39,252 nt of DNA, taken from assembly GCA_025963385.1 (NCBI GenBank), contig JAOPUT010000165.1, positions 1-39,252 of the forward strand, written 5' to 3'. Origin of the DNA: Mycobacterium sp. (lineage in GTDB: Bacteria; Actinomycetota; Actinomycetes; Mycobacteriales; Mycobacteriaceae). The translations under genes were made by a program, and so were the position numbers. The notes beneath the pieces are model-generated. The model was not told the DNA's origin and did no database searches. It saw only the letters and a program-made list of their open reading frames with translations. Within the stretch, counting starts at the first letter, position 1. Each line of letters starts with the position of its first letter. This document shows positions 1 through 8,622 of this stretch, in pieces.

Positions 1-1650
1 GCCCTGGTGATCGGTGGCTGGGAGGAGGGCACCCGCGCATGTTGGCGCACCATCCCCCGCGACCTGGGCCCGGAGTTGTTCCCCGCCAACCACGATCGGT
101 TCGAGGGCCTGGCCGAGGGCGCGGTCAACCGCCTCCCCGCGTTCGGCGACATGGGTATCCACACGTGGGTCAACGGTCCGATCCCGTTCTCACCGGACGC
201 CGAGCCCATGATGGGGTTGACCGAAGACATCGACAACCTCTTCCACTGCTGCGGGTTCTCCGCAGGAATCGCCGCGGCGGGCGGCGCGGGCGACGCGATG
301 GCCAACTGGATCATCGACGGCGATCCCGGCATGGACCTGTGGCCCTTCGACGTTCGCCGCTTCGGCACCCCGCACAACGTGCCGACCGTGCTGGACATGG
401 AGTCGGTCCATGCCTATGGCCACTATTACGACATCGCCTTCCCCAACCGCGCAGGCAATCCCCCACGGGGACAACGGCGCAGCGCGATCTACGACCGGTT
501 GCGCGAGCGCGGCGCCGTGTTCGGCAACAAGTTCGGTTACGAACGGGCCAACTGGTTCGACCCCGACCACGTCGGTACCGAGGAAACACCGACGTTCGGC
601 CGCAGCAACGCGTGGGACTTCGTCGCCGCCGAACACCGAGCCGTGCGCACCGGCGTCGGCCTCGTCGACCAGAGCTCGTTCAACAAGTTCGAGATCAGCG
701 GTCGCAACGCGCTCGCCCTGCTGCAGCGCATCGCGGGGTCCAACATGGACACCGCCCTCGGCAAGGTCACCTACACCCAGCTTCTCAACGAACGCGGCGG
801 GATCGAAGCAGACGTCACCATCACCCGCCTGGCGGTCGACCGCTTCTACCTGATCACCGGTGCCGGCTTCGGTCGCCACGACGTGACGTTCCTCCTGCAG
901 CATGCACCCACCGATGGCAGCGTTGTCGTCACCGACGTGGGGTCGGCGTACGGCGTGTTGAACGTCTGCGGGCCCAGGTCCCGCGACGTCGTGACGGCGC
1001 TCAGCACGTCGGACTTCTCCACCGCCGCGTTCCCGTACATGACCGCGCAACGGGTCGACCTCGGCTGGGCGCCGGTGCTCGCGCTACGCACCACCTACGT
1101 CGGCGAGTTGGGCTGGGAGCTGCACGTGCCTACCGAGTACGTCCGAGATCTGTACGACAAGGTCCTCGAAGCCGGTGCACCCCATGGCATTCGGGACGTC
1201 GGCTATCGCGCAGTCGAGACACTTCGCCTGGAGAAGCAGTACCTGGCGTGGGCCACCGACATGCGCTCGGACACCAACCCCTTCGAGGCTGGACTCGGAT
1301 TCTGCGTCAAACTGGCAAAACCCGACATGCTGGCAGGCCCTGCCCTCAAGGCCGTCAAGGACACCGGCCCCGCCCAGGTGTTGCGGTGGTTCACCACCGA
1401 CGCGGACGTCGTGATGCACGGCGGCGAGATGCTGGTGCAGGGCGATACCCGCAGCAGCGTGCGGAGCGCCGGCTACGGCCACACCATCGGCGCCACCACC
1501 TTCTCGGCCTATCTGCCCGCACACGTCGTGACGGGGCTCGACGGGGCAGGATCGAACGGCTTCGAGGTGGAGGTGATGAACCAGCGCCACCCCGCGACGA
1601 TGCTGACCGAACCGCCCTACGACCCGTCCGGCGCCAGGGTTCGCGCATAG
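1..1650 (+). CDS. GcvT-type FAD oxidoreductase (dimethylglycine/sarcosine dehydrogenase-like), 5' truncated
   Basis: The frame is open from base 1, so the N-terminal FAD-binding half lies outside the window; about 549 residues are visible. The visible part begins in the end of the FAD domain (PFSPDAEPMMG, then CGFSAGIAAAGGAGDAMANW). It continues through the middle domain (KFGYERANWF) into a folate-binding aminomethyltransferase (GcvT) half starting near EHRAVRTGVGLVDQSSFNKF. The same order occurs in the complete paralogue at 4283-6742 (819 aa), so the full protein should be about 800 aa. Family members oxidatively demethylate N-methyl glycines (dimethylglycine, sarcosine) and pass the one-carbon unit to tetrahydrofolate. 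The substrate cannot be told from sequence. It is followed by a kinase-like gene, a permease and its own paralogue, which suggests a catabolic cluster for a methylated amine. Confidence 0.85.
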   Translation, partial: ALVIGGWEEGTRACWRTIPRDLGPELFPANHDRFEGLAEGAVNRLPAFGDMGIHTWVNGPIPFSPDAEPMMGLTEDIDNLFHCCGFSAGIAAAGGAGDAMANWIIDGDPGMDLWPFDVRRFGTPHNVPTVLDMESVHAYGHYYDIAFPNRAGNPPRGQRRSAIYDRLRERGAVFGNKFGYERANWFDPDHVGTEETPTFGRSNAWDFVAAEHRAVRTGVGLVDQSSFNKFEISGRNALALLQRIAGSNMDTALGKVTYTQLLNERGGIEADVTITRLAVDRFYLITGAGFGRHDVTFLLQHAPTDGSVVVTDVGSAYGVLNVCGPRSRDVVTALSTSDFSTAAFPYMTAQRVDLGWAPVLALRTTYVGELGWELHVPTEYVRDLYDKVLEAGAPHGIRDVGYRAVETLRLEKQYLAWATDMRSDTNPFEAGLGFCVKLAKPDMLAGPALKAVKDTGPAQVLRWFTTDADVVMHGGEMLVQGDTRSSVRSAGYGHTIGATTFSAYLPAHVVTGLDGAGSNGFEVEVMNQRHPATMLTEPPYDPSGARVRA

Positions 1651-1686
1651 CCGGAGAACAACTGGTAAACCGACCGTTACATCAAA

Positions 1687-1694
1687 GTCTAGAC
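1687..1694. promoter_or_regulatory. GTCTAGAC palindrome upstream of the kinase-like gene
   Basis: A perfect 8-bp palindrome, GTCTAGAC, lies in the 119-bp gap before the kinase-like gene and is flanked by AAA and GTTT. The same 8-mer recurs at 4241-4248, just ahead of the second oxidoreductase. TCTAGA is uncommon in such GC-rich DNA, and GntR/FadR-type regulators often bind short TCTAGA-centred palindromes. A role as operator is inference. Confidence 0.3.
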
Positions 1695-1769
1695 GTTTAA
1701 CACTCCGCCGCTTACAGTGAAATTGGACCACCTCAGAACACCCGGCCGGCACGCGAGGAAGTTGCGCCA

Positions 1770-2693
1770 ATGTCGTTCCCGCTCAGCGATGCCCAGCTCA
1801 ACGAACACTTCGACCAGATCCCCGCGCTCTCGGTTGGGCCAAGGCAGTTGGAGGAACTCTCGGGCGGCCTGACCAACCGCAACGTCAAGATCACCACACC
1901 CGACGGGATCTACGTCGCCCGGTGCTGCGACATCTCGTCGAATCTGCTGGGAATCGATCGCCAGCAGGAGTACTTCAACACTAGGGCCGCCGAGCAGGCC
2001 GGCGTCGGGGCACCCGTGATCGACTATCGGCCCGAGCTCGGGATCCTGCTGCTGGGTTACCTGGAGGGCACGACGCTGACCAACGCCGACTTTCAACGCG
2101 AGGGAGTCATCTCGAAGGCGGCCGGCGCCATCCGAACGCTGCACGCCGGGCCGCGCTTTCGTGGCGAGTTCAACATGTTCGAGCTCCAGCCCAGCTACGT
2201 GAAGACCGTGCAGCACAACGGGTTCAAGATTCCGAGCGACTACCTCGACTACGCGGGGGCGTTCGGCAGGATCGACGCGGTGCTCAGTACGTGCGACCAG
2301 ACCACCGTGCCGTGCAACAACGACCTGCTGGCAGGCAACTTCATCGAGGACGGCGACAAGGTCTGGTTGATCGACTACGAGTATTCCGGGAACAACGACC
2401 CGTGCTTCGAGCTCGGCAACGTGTGGAGCGAATGCAGGCTGTCGCTGGACCAGCTCGAGGAGCTCGTCACCGCCTACTACGGGCGGACCCTGCGCCACAA
2501 GATTGCCCGCGCCCGACTGCAGGGCATCGTGTCCAAGTACGGTTGGACGCTCTGGGGATGCATTCAAAGTGCATCGTGTGCAATTGATTTCGATTTCTGG
2601 AGCTGGGCGATGGAGCGCTACGACAGCGCAGTCGCCGAGTTCGACGGCCCCGACTTCGACCGACTCCTCACCGACGCCACCGCCACCGACTAA
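1770..2693 (+). CDS. Choline/ethanolamine kinase-like phosphotransferase
   Basis: A 307-aa protein with the aminoglycoside-phosphotransferase/choline-kinase fold. Visible motifs are a glycine-rich start (LSGGLTNRN, residues 29-38), a catalytic loop CNNDLLAGNF (182-191) with presumed catalytic D185, and a metal-binding LIDYEYSGNNDP (200-211) with D202, as in choline and ethanolamine kinases. The usual histidine of the catalytic loop (HND) is asparagine here (NND). The family phosphorylates small amino alcohols, but the bacterial branch includes members of unknown substrate. It sits between two GcvT-type oxidoreductases and just before a permease, so a role in uptake or use of choline-like compounds is likely but unproven. 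The start is the ATG at 1770. Confidence 0.75.
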   Translation: MSFPLSDAQLNEHFDQIPALSVGPRQLEELSGGLTNRNVKITTPDGIYVARCCDISSNLLGIDRQQEYFNTRAAEQAGVGAPVIDYRPELGILLLGYLEGTTLTNADFQREGVISKAAGAIRTLHAGPRFRGEFNMFELQPSYVKTVQHNGFKIPSDYLDYAGAFGRIDAVLSTCDQTTVPCNNDLLAGNFIEDGDKVWLIDYEYSGNNDPCFELGNVWSECRLSLDQLEELVTAYYGRTLRHKIARARLQGIVSKYGWTLWGCIQSASCAIDFDFWSWAMERYDSAVAEFDGPDFDRLLTDATATD

Positions 2694-2719
2694 CTCAGCC
2701 TCACCCGAACGGAGAGCCC

Positions 2720-4246
2720 ATGGCCACCACAGTCCCCGATCCGCTGCACAGCGCAGACCTCGACGATCTCGCAACCTACGGTTACAAGCAGAAGCTGAGC
2801 CGGAGCCTGGGTTCGTTCAGTTCCTTCGCCGCCGGGTTCAGCTACATCTCCATCCTCACCGGCATGTTCCAGCTGTTCGGATTCGGCTACGGGTTCGGCG
2901 GCCCGCTGCTGTTCTGGACGTGGTTCGTGGTCCTCGTCGGGCAGTTCTGCGTCGCGCTGGTCTTCGCCGAGCTGTCGGCGCGCTATCCGATCGCCGGGTC
3001 GGTCTACCAGTGGGCCAAGAAGGCGAGCAGTCGCCCGGGCGCATGGATGGCCGGCTGGATGATGCTGATCGGCTCCCTCGTCACGGTCGCGGCCGTCGCC
3101 ATCGCCATGCAGGTGGTGCTGCCCCAGATCTGGTCGGGTTTCCAGGTTTTCGCCGACGACGCCCAGAACGCCGTCTTCCTCGGGACCTGCGCCGTGGTGC
3201 TCACCACCATCATCAGCCTGCTCGGCGTGAAGTTCATGGCGGTGGTCAACAACATCGGCGTGGCCGCCGAACTGATCGGCGTGGCGCTGATCATCCTGCT
3301 GCTGCTATTCCACATTCAGCGCGGCCCTGGTGTCGTCTTCGACTCCCAAGGCATCGGTCCTGGCATGTACGGCTGGGAGTCCCTCGGGTACCTCGGTCCG
3401 CTGCTGATGGCCGCGATCATGCCCGCCTACGTCATGTACGGATTCGACACCGCCGGGTCGCTCGCCGAGGAAACCGTCGACCCGCGGCGCACCACCCCCA
3501 AGGCACTCCTGCGCGCGCTCGCCGCCGCGGGTCTCGCCGGTGCGGCGCTGCTGTTGCTCGCCCTCATGACCGCCGACTCCCTTGACCCCGCCGTGCTCGG
3601 CGTCGGCGGCCTGCCCTCGGTGCTGGAGTCCGCGCTGGGGTCGACGGTCGGCAAGCTCCTGCTCGTCGACGTCGCGTTCGCGATCTTCATCTGCACGCTG
3701 GCGATTCAGACCGCCTCCATCCGACTCGCGTTCTCGATGGCGCGCGACCACGCCCTGCCCTTCGGACGCCAGCTCGCCCACGTCACCGAGAAGCGGCACG
3801 CACCGGTCATCCCGGCGCTCGTCAGCGGTCTGATCGCCATCGCCCTGCTGGTGCTCAACATCGGCAACGCCAAGATCTTCCTGCTGATCACCAGCGTCGC
3901 GATCGCCATCGTCTACATCGCCTACCTCCTGGTCACGGTCCCCGTGATGCGCCAGCGACTCCGCGGCTGGCCTCAGGACGCGGGCAAGAGCGGTTGGTTC
4001 TACCTCGGCCGCACCGGCGGCCTGGTGATCAACGCGGCCGCCATCGGCTACGGCGCGTTCATGCTGATCAACCTGCTTTGGCCGCGCGCCGCGATCTACG
4101 GTGAGGGCGTCTACGCGTGGGGCGGCCTGATCTTCATCGCCGCGATCGCCCTCGTCGGCGCGATCTACTACGCCGTCCACCAGCACGGGCGGGAGGAGCG
4201 GATCGCCGAGGAACACCGGCACGTACCCGTAGCGGACCCCGTCTAG
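2720..4246 (+). CDS. APC superfamily amino acid/amine permease
   Basis: A 508-aa integral membrane protein with about 12 hydrophobic segments. The N-terminus (YGYKQKLSRSLGSFSSFAAGF) is typical of the amino acid-polyamine-organocation family: a short cytoplasmic stretch, then a broken first helix with small residues. YPIAGSVYQWAKK, near residue 95, is the conserved APC motif after helix 2. GGAGAGCCC ends a few bases before the ATG at 2720, and the gene starts 26 bp after the kinase-like gene, so the two are probably co-transcribed. Transporters of this kind import amino acids, GABA, choline-like or ethanolamine-like amines. The neighbours point to a methylated or quaternary amine, but sequence alone does not fix the substrate. 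Confidence 0.85.
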   Translation: MATTVPDPLHSADLDDLATYGYKQKLSRSLGSFSSFAAGFSYISILTGMFQLFGFGYGFGGPLLFWTWFVVLVGQFCVALVFAELSARYPIAGSVYQWAKKASSRPGAWMAGWMMLIGSLVTVAAVAIAMQVVLPQIWSGFQVFADDAQNAVFLGTCAVVLTTIISLLGVKFMAVVNNIGVAAELIGVALIILLLLFHIQRGPGVVFDSQGIGPGMYGWESLGYLGPLLMAAIMPAYVMYGFDTAGSLAEETVDPRRTTPKALLRALAAAGLAGAALLLLALMTADSLDPAVLGVGGLPSVLESALGSTVGKLLLVDVAFAIFICTLAIQTASIRLAFSMARDHALPFGRQLAHVTEKRHAPVIPALVSGLIAIALLVLNIGNAKIFLLITSVAIAIVYIAYLLVTVPVMRQRLRGWPQDAGKSGWFYLGRTGGLVINAAAIGYGAFMLINLLWPRAAIYGEGVYAWGGLIFIAAIALVGAIYYAVHQHGREERIAEEHRHVPVADPV

Positions 4247-4248
4247 AC
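4241..4248. promoter_or_regulatory. Second GTCTAGAC palindrome, before the second oxidoreductase
   Basis: The same perfect 8-bp palindrome as at 1687-1694. It overlaps the stop codon of the permease and lies 35 bp upstream of the GTG start at 4283. Its recurrence in the same cluster hints at a shared regulator, but the overlap with a stop codon means chance is possible. Confidence 0.25.
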
Positions 4249-4282
4249 CTCACGCCCCAGTACCGCAAGGAGTCTCCAACCC

Positions 4283-6742
4283 GTGGCCACCAAACCACTG
4301 CCAGACCGCGCCCGCGTCGTCATCGTCGGCGGCGGCGTGATCGGCACCAGCGTCGCCTACCACCTCACCAAACTCGGCATCACCGACGTCGTGCTGCTCG
4401 AACAGGGCCAGCTCTCCTCGGGGACGACGTGGCATGCGGCGGGTTTGGTGGGACAGTTGCGCGCCTCGGAGAGCCTCACCCGGCTGGTCCAGTACTCGAC
4501 GCAGCTCTACGCCGAACTCGAAGGGGAGACCGGACTTTCGGCGGGCTACAAGAGGTGCGGCGGCGTGACCGTGGCACGCAGTGAGGACCGCATGGTTCAG
4601 CTGCGCCGCACCGCGGTCAGCGCCGCGGCGTTCGACATGGAATGCGAGTTGCTCACACCCGAGCAGGCACTCGAGCACTACCCGGTGATGCGGGTCGACG
4701 ACCTCGTCGGGGCCATCTGGCTGCCCGCCGACGGCAAGGCCAACCCGACCGACCTGACCTTCGCCCTGGCCAAGGGTGCCCGCATGCGAGGCACCGTGGT
4801 GATCGAGAAGATCAGGGTGCTCGACGTCTTCACCAAGGACGGACGCGTCACGGGCGTGCGGACCGACGCCGGTGACATCGAGGCCGAGATCGTCGTGAAC
4901 TGCGCCGGTCAGTGGGCCAAGCAGGTCGGTGCCATGGCCGGGGTCAACGTGCCGCTGCACTCCGCCGAACACTTCTACGTCGTGAGCGAGGACATCGCGG
5001 GTGTACACCCCGACCTGCCCATCCTGCGCGACCCCGACGGGTACACCTACTTCAAGGAGGAGGTCGGCGGTCTCGTCATCGGCGGGTTCGAACCGGAGGC
5101 CAAGCCGTGGGTGTCGCCCGACCAGATTCCCTACCCGTTCGAATTCCAGCTGCTGGAAGAGGATTGGGACCACTTCGAGATCCTGATGAACAACGCGCTG
5201 TTGCGCATCCCGGCCTTGGAGCACACCGGTATCAAGAAGTTCTACAACGGTCCGGAGAGCTTCACCCCCGACAACCAGTTCATCCTCGGTGAAGCGCCGG
5301 AGGTGGCCAACTTCTACGTCGGCGCGGGCTTCAACTCGGTCGGCATCGCCACCGCCGGTGGCGCGGGTCGCGCGCTGGCCGAGTGGATCGTCGACGGTGC
5401 CCCGACCGGCGACCTCACCGGTGTGGACATCCGCCGCTTCGCCCCCTTCAACGGCAACAACCGCTGGCTGCACGACCGCGTCGCCGAGGTTCTCGGCGTG
5501 CACTACGAAATACCCTGGCCCAACCGGGAACTGACGACGGCGCGTCCGTTCCGGCGCTCACCCGTGCACCACCTCCTGGAAGCCGCCGGCGCCAACTTCG
5601 GCAGCAAGATGGGCTGGGAGCGGGCGAACTTCTTCGCCCCCCACGGTGAGCAGCCCACCATCGAGTACACCTGGGGCAAGCCGAATTGGCTGCCCTGGTC
5701 GGCCGCCGAGCAGACGAGTACCCGCTCGGGTGTCACGGTCTTCGACCAGACGTCTTTCTCGAAGTACCTGGTGGTGGGGCCCGATGCCGAAGCCGCGCTG
5801 CAGTGGCTCTGCACCGGCGACGTCGGCGTCGAGGTGGGCAGGGCGGTTTACACGGGCATGCTCAACGAAAAGGGCAACTACGAGTCCGACGTCACCGTGA
5901 CACGCACCGGCGCAGAGGAATTCCTCATCGTGAGCAGTGCGGCCACCACCGAACGGGACAAGGACCACATCCGCAAGAACACGGCCCCCGGCCTGCGCGC
6001 CACCCTGGTCGACGTCACGTCGGCCCATGCGGTGTTCGGCGTGATGGGACCCAGGTCCCGGGATCTCCTGGCGACGCTGACCGACGCCGATCTGTCGAAC
6101 GAGGCATTCGGATTCGGCACCAGCCAGGTGATCTCACTGGGCTATGCCACGGTGCGCGCGACCCGGATCACCTACGTCGGCGAACTCGGCTGGGAACTCT
6201 ACGTTCCCACCGAGTTCGCGGTGGGGGTGTACGACGATCTGATGCGCGCCGGCGAGCAGTTCGGAGTCGCCCGAGGCGGCTACTACGCCATCGACTCGCT
6301 GCGACTCGAGAAGGGCTACCGCGCCTTCGGCCGTGAACTGACGCCCAGCGAGAATCCCCTCGAGGCGGGTCTGCTGTTCGCGTGCAAGCTCAAGACCGAC
6401 ATCGCGTTCCTGGGTCGTGATGCGCTGGAGAAGGCCAAGGTCGAGGGGCCACGCAAGAAGCTGGTGAGCTTCACCGTCGACTCCCCCGATGCGATGTTGT
6501 GGAGCGGAGAACTGATCCTGCGCGACGGTGCGGTCGCAGGGCAGGTCACCTCCGCGGCGTGGGCCGAGACCAGCGGCGCCTGCGTCGGACTGGCCTACGT
6601 GCGCGACCCCGACAGGGCGACGATCGACGCCGACTGGATCAGGGCTGGGCACTACGAGGTCAACATCGGAGGCGATCTTCATCCGATCTCCGTGTCGCTG
6701 CGGCCGATCTACGATCCGACGAACGACCGGATCCGCGTGTAA
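4283..6742 (+). CDS. GcvT-type FAD oxidoreductase (dimethylglycine/sarcosine dehydrogenase-like)
   Basis: An 819-aa, full-length two-domain enzyme. The N-terminus has a dinucleotide-binding VGGGVIG (residues 15-21). TTWHAAGL follows, with H51 at the position where dimethylglycine and sarcosine dehydrogenases bind FAD covalently. The C-terminal half, from about residue 430, is a GcvT-like folate-binding domain (ERANFF, then VFDQTSFSKYLV, YVGELGWELYVP and LRLEKGYRAFG). The expected reaction is oxidative N-demethylation with transfer of formaldehyde-level carbon to tetrahydrofolate. The start is GTG at 4283, preceded by AAGGAG at 4267-4272. It lies 36 bp after the permease and is clearly a paralogue of the truncated gene at 1-1650. 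The exact methylamine substrate is not determined. Confidence 0.88.
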   Translation: MATKPLPDRARVVIVGGGVIGTSVAYHLTKLGITDVVLLEQGQLSSGTTWHAAGLVGQLRASESLTRLVQYSTQLYAELEGETGLSAGYKRCGGVTVARSEDRMVQLRRTAVSAAAFDMECELLTPEQALEHYPVMRVDDLVGAIWLPADGKANPTDLTFALAKGARMRGTVVIEKIRVLDVFTKDGRVTGVRTDAGDIEAEIVVNCAGQWAKQVGAMAGVNVPLHSAEHFYVVSEDIAGVHPDLPILRDPDGYTYFKEEVGGLVIGGFEPEAKPWVSPDQIPYPFEFQLLEEDWDHFEILMNNALLRIPALEHTGIKKFYNGPESFTPDNQFILGEAPEVANFYVGAGFNSVGIATAGGAGRALAEWIVDGAPTGDLTGVDIRRFAPFNGNNRWLHDRVAEVLGVHYEIPWPNRELTTARPFRRSPVHHLLEAAGANFGSKMGWERANFFAPHGEQPTIEYTWGKPNWLPWSAAEQTSTRSGVTVFDQTSFSKYLVVGPDAEAALQWLCTGDVGVEVGRAVYTGMLNEKGNYESDVTVTRTGAEEFLIVSSAATTERDKDHIRKNTAPGLRATLVDVTSAHAVFGVMGPRSRDLLATLTDADLSNEAFGFGTSQVISLGYATVRATRITYVGELGWELYVPTEFAVGVYDDLMRAGEQFGVARGGYYAIDSLRLEKGYRAFGRELTPSENPLEAGLLFACKLKTDIAFLGRDALEKAKVEGPRKKLVSFTVDSPDAMLWSGELILRDGAVAGQVTSAAWAETSGACVGLAYVRDPDRATIDADWIRAGHYEVNIGGDLHPISVSLRPIYDPTNDRIRV

Positions 6743-6958
6743 CTCGAGACGTGACCAGCACGCGCGACACCGGCACCGCGACGAAGACGACCACGTTGCT
6801 GCGTGTCTGCGACCAAGGTGTGAAGACGCTGCGAACCCGTCGGTGGCGTTTGCGTCTCATCGCGGCGGGTGGCATGGTCAGTCGCAACCCGCAGTCGGGT
6901 GATCTCCGTGACAGCAGTGCCTGCCGGAACGCAAGCAGATAGGTGGGAGCACCGACGA

Positions 6959-7735
6959 GTGACGGAATACGTCTACGACATGTCGGATCCGGAGCGCGAT
7001 GCGCTCACCGAAGAGTTTCTTGGCTCGAAGAAGCTCGGCTGCCACCGCTTCGCCTGCTTCGCACTGGAGAGCACCGACCCCTTCGCCAACATCGCCCGCC
7101 AGGTCGAGCGCGAGGTGTTCGAGGACTCCTGGGGCAATGACTCCGCCACGATGAAGAAGGAGTACGGCCCCTACGACGAGAGCAGCGTGTTCTTCATGGC
7201 CGTGGACACCTACGCCAAGGTGCCCGCGGGCGTGCTGCGGATGATCCGCAACTCCTCGGCCGGGCTGAAGACCATCGTCGACCTGGATGACTCGGTCAAG
7301 TCGCCGATCGCCCCGACGGTCATCCCGGTGGCCGACGTCATGCGCCATCACGGCATCGAGGACCTCGACCGGTGCTGGGACGGCGCCACCGCTGCCATCC
7401 CCCGCAGGTACCGCCGCAGGCTCGCGGCGACGCACGTCCAGATCATGCGCATCGTCGCCCTCGCGGCGATGCGCGAGAACATCCAGCACTTCGTCGCCGT
7501 CCTGGACGCCCCCGTCGTCAGGGCCGCCCGTGACGTTCTCGGGTTGCCGCTCGCACCGCTCGCGGGCACACCGCCCTTCACGCACATGGATGCGCCCAAC
7601 AACCAGGCGGTGTACGCGCACGTCCCGTCGCTGCTCGGCATCGCCCAGCGCCGCAATCGCAAGGTGGGACAGAAGATTCGGGACTGCTTTGCCGAGAAGG
7701 CCATGCCCAGCCTGGAACAGTTCGCCGCGAGGTGA
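6959..7735 (+). CDS. GNAT-fold acyltransferase-like protein (autoinducer-synthase-like)
   Basis: About 258 aa from the GTG at 6959, which has AGGTGGGA about 10 bp upstream; an ATG at 6869 would add 30 poor-quality residues. The pattern REVFEDSWGND ... YGPYDESSVFFMAVD ... PAGVLRMIRNS resembles LuxI-type and PEP-CTERM/exosortase-associated N-acyltransferases: an acidic and aromatic N-terminal part, then a strand and turn where acyl-CoA or acyl-ACP is bound in GNAT folds. QIMRIVALAAMRENIQHFVAVLD fits the later GNAT helix and strand. It is followed within about 40 bp by an ABC ATPase and a large permease, which suggests the product is exported. The acyl acceptor is unknown, and the family call is by pattern only. 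Confidence 0.55.
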   Translation: MTEYVYDMSDPERDALTEEFLGSKKLGCHRFACFALESTDPFANIARQVEREVFEDSWGNDSATMKKEYGPYDESSVFFMAVDTYAKVPAGVLRMIRNSSAGLKTIVDLDDSVKSPIAPTVIPVADVMRHHGIEDLDRCWDGATAAIPRRYRRRLAATHVQIMRIVALAAMRENIQHFVAVLDAPVVRAARDVLGLPLAPLAGTPPFTHMDAPNNQAVYAHVPSLLGIAQRRNRKVGQKIRDCFAEKAMPSLEQFAAR

Positions 7736-7775
7736 CCCGTGCCCACGGCTCAGCCATGACACCGGGTCAGGTGAC

Positions 7776-8618
7776 GTGTCGCTGACAGTGGAGCTGACCA
7801 ATGTGGTACGCGAGTACCACACCGGCGGGCATGTCGTCCGCGCACTCAATGGAGTCACCCTGCAGATCAACGGTGGTGAGTTCACCTCCATCGTCGGGCC
7901 GTCCGGCGCGGGTAAGAGCACGCTGCTGCAGCTCCTCGGCGCACTCGATTCGCCCAGCACCGGATCGATCCGCTTCAACGGTGCCGAGATCGGGACCATG
8001 ACCGACGAACAGCAATCCACGTTTCGTCGCCACCAGGTCGGGTTCATCTTCCAGTTCTTCAATTTGCTGCCCACCCTGACGGCGTGGGAGAACGTCGCGC
8101 TGCCGATGCTGCTCGACGGGAAGAAGCTGCGCCACGTCCGCTCCGACGCCATGGCCCTGCTGAAGCTGGTCGGACTCGGCAACCGGGTGGAGCATCGCCC
8201 CGCCGAGCTGTCTGGAGGCCAGATGCAGCGGGTCGCGGTGGCCCGCGCCCTGATGATGGATCCTCCGCTGATCCTGGCCGACGAGCCGACCGGCAATCTC
8301 GACTCCTCGACGGGCGCCGCGATCATGGACCTCCTTCGCCACGTCGCGCACGATGACGGTGCCGATCGAGCGGTCGTCATGGTGACCCACAACCAGGAGG
8401 CCGCCTCCCAGACCGACCGGGTCGTCACGGTGCAGGACGGTGCCGTGAAGTCCGACGTCATCCCGACCCCGATGCCCGCGGTCGGTCGACACTCGGCAGG
8501 CATGCGCGACCAGCCCACCGAGATCATTCCCACCGTCCGCCACGGCGAGTTCACCTCGCACCGCCTCGTCGCGGACCCGCTGCGGCAGCGCGGCAGGCAT
8601 TCGGCGCACAGGTTCTAG
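7776..8618 (+). CDS. ABC transporter ATP-binding protein, MacB/LolD/FtsE type
   Basis: About 280 aa from the GTG at 7776. All nucleotide-binding motifs are present: Walker A GPSGAGKST (residues 41-49), Q-loop FIFQFFNLLP (Q93), signature LSGGQMQR (145-152), Walker B LILADEPTGNLD with catalytic E170, and H-loop VMVTHN. The LILADEPTGNLD form is typical of the MacB/LolD/FtsE group, which works mechanically with FtsX-type permeases rather than moving solutes through a channel. A C-terminal tail of about 55 residues after the ATPase core is not part of the domain. The permease at 8623 follows after 4 bp, so the two are translationally linked. Confidence 0.9.
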   Translation: MSLTVELTNVVREYHTGGHVVRALNGVTLQINGGEFTSIVGPSGAGKSTLLQLLGALDSPSTGSIRFNGAEIGTMTDEQQSTFRRHQVGFIFQFFNLLPTLTAWENVALPMLLDGKKLRHVRSDAMALLKLVGLGNRVEHRPAELSGGQMQRVAVARALMMDPPLILADEPTGNLDSSTGAAIMDLLRHVAHDDGADRAVVMVTHNQEAASQTDRVVTVQDGAVKSDVIPTPMPAVGRHSAGMRDQPTEIIPTVRHGEFTSHRLVADPLRQRGRHSAHRF

Positions 8619-8622
8619 CGCA

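Noticed and set aside
6743..6958. Riboswitch-like leader between the oxidoreductase and the acyltransferase
   Set aside because: Only short GC-rich hairpins are visible; no conserved riboswitch core could be recognised.
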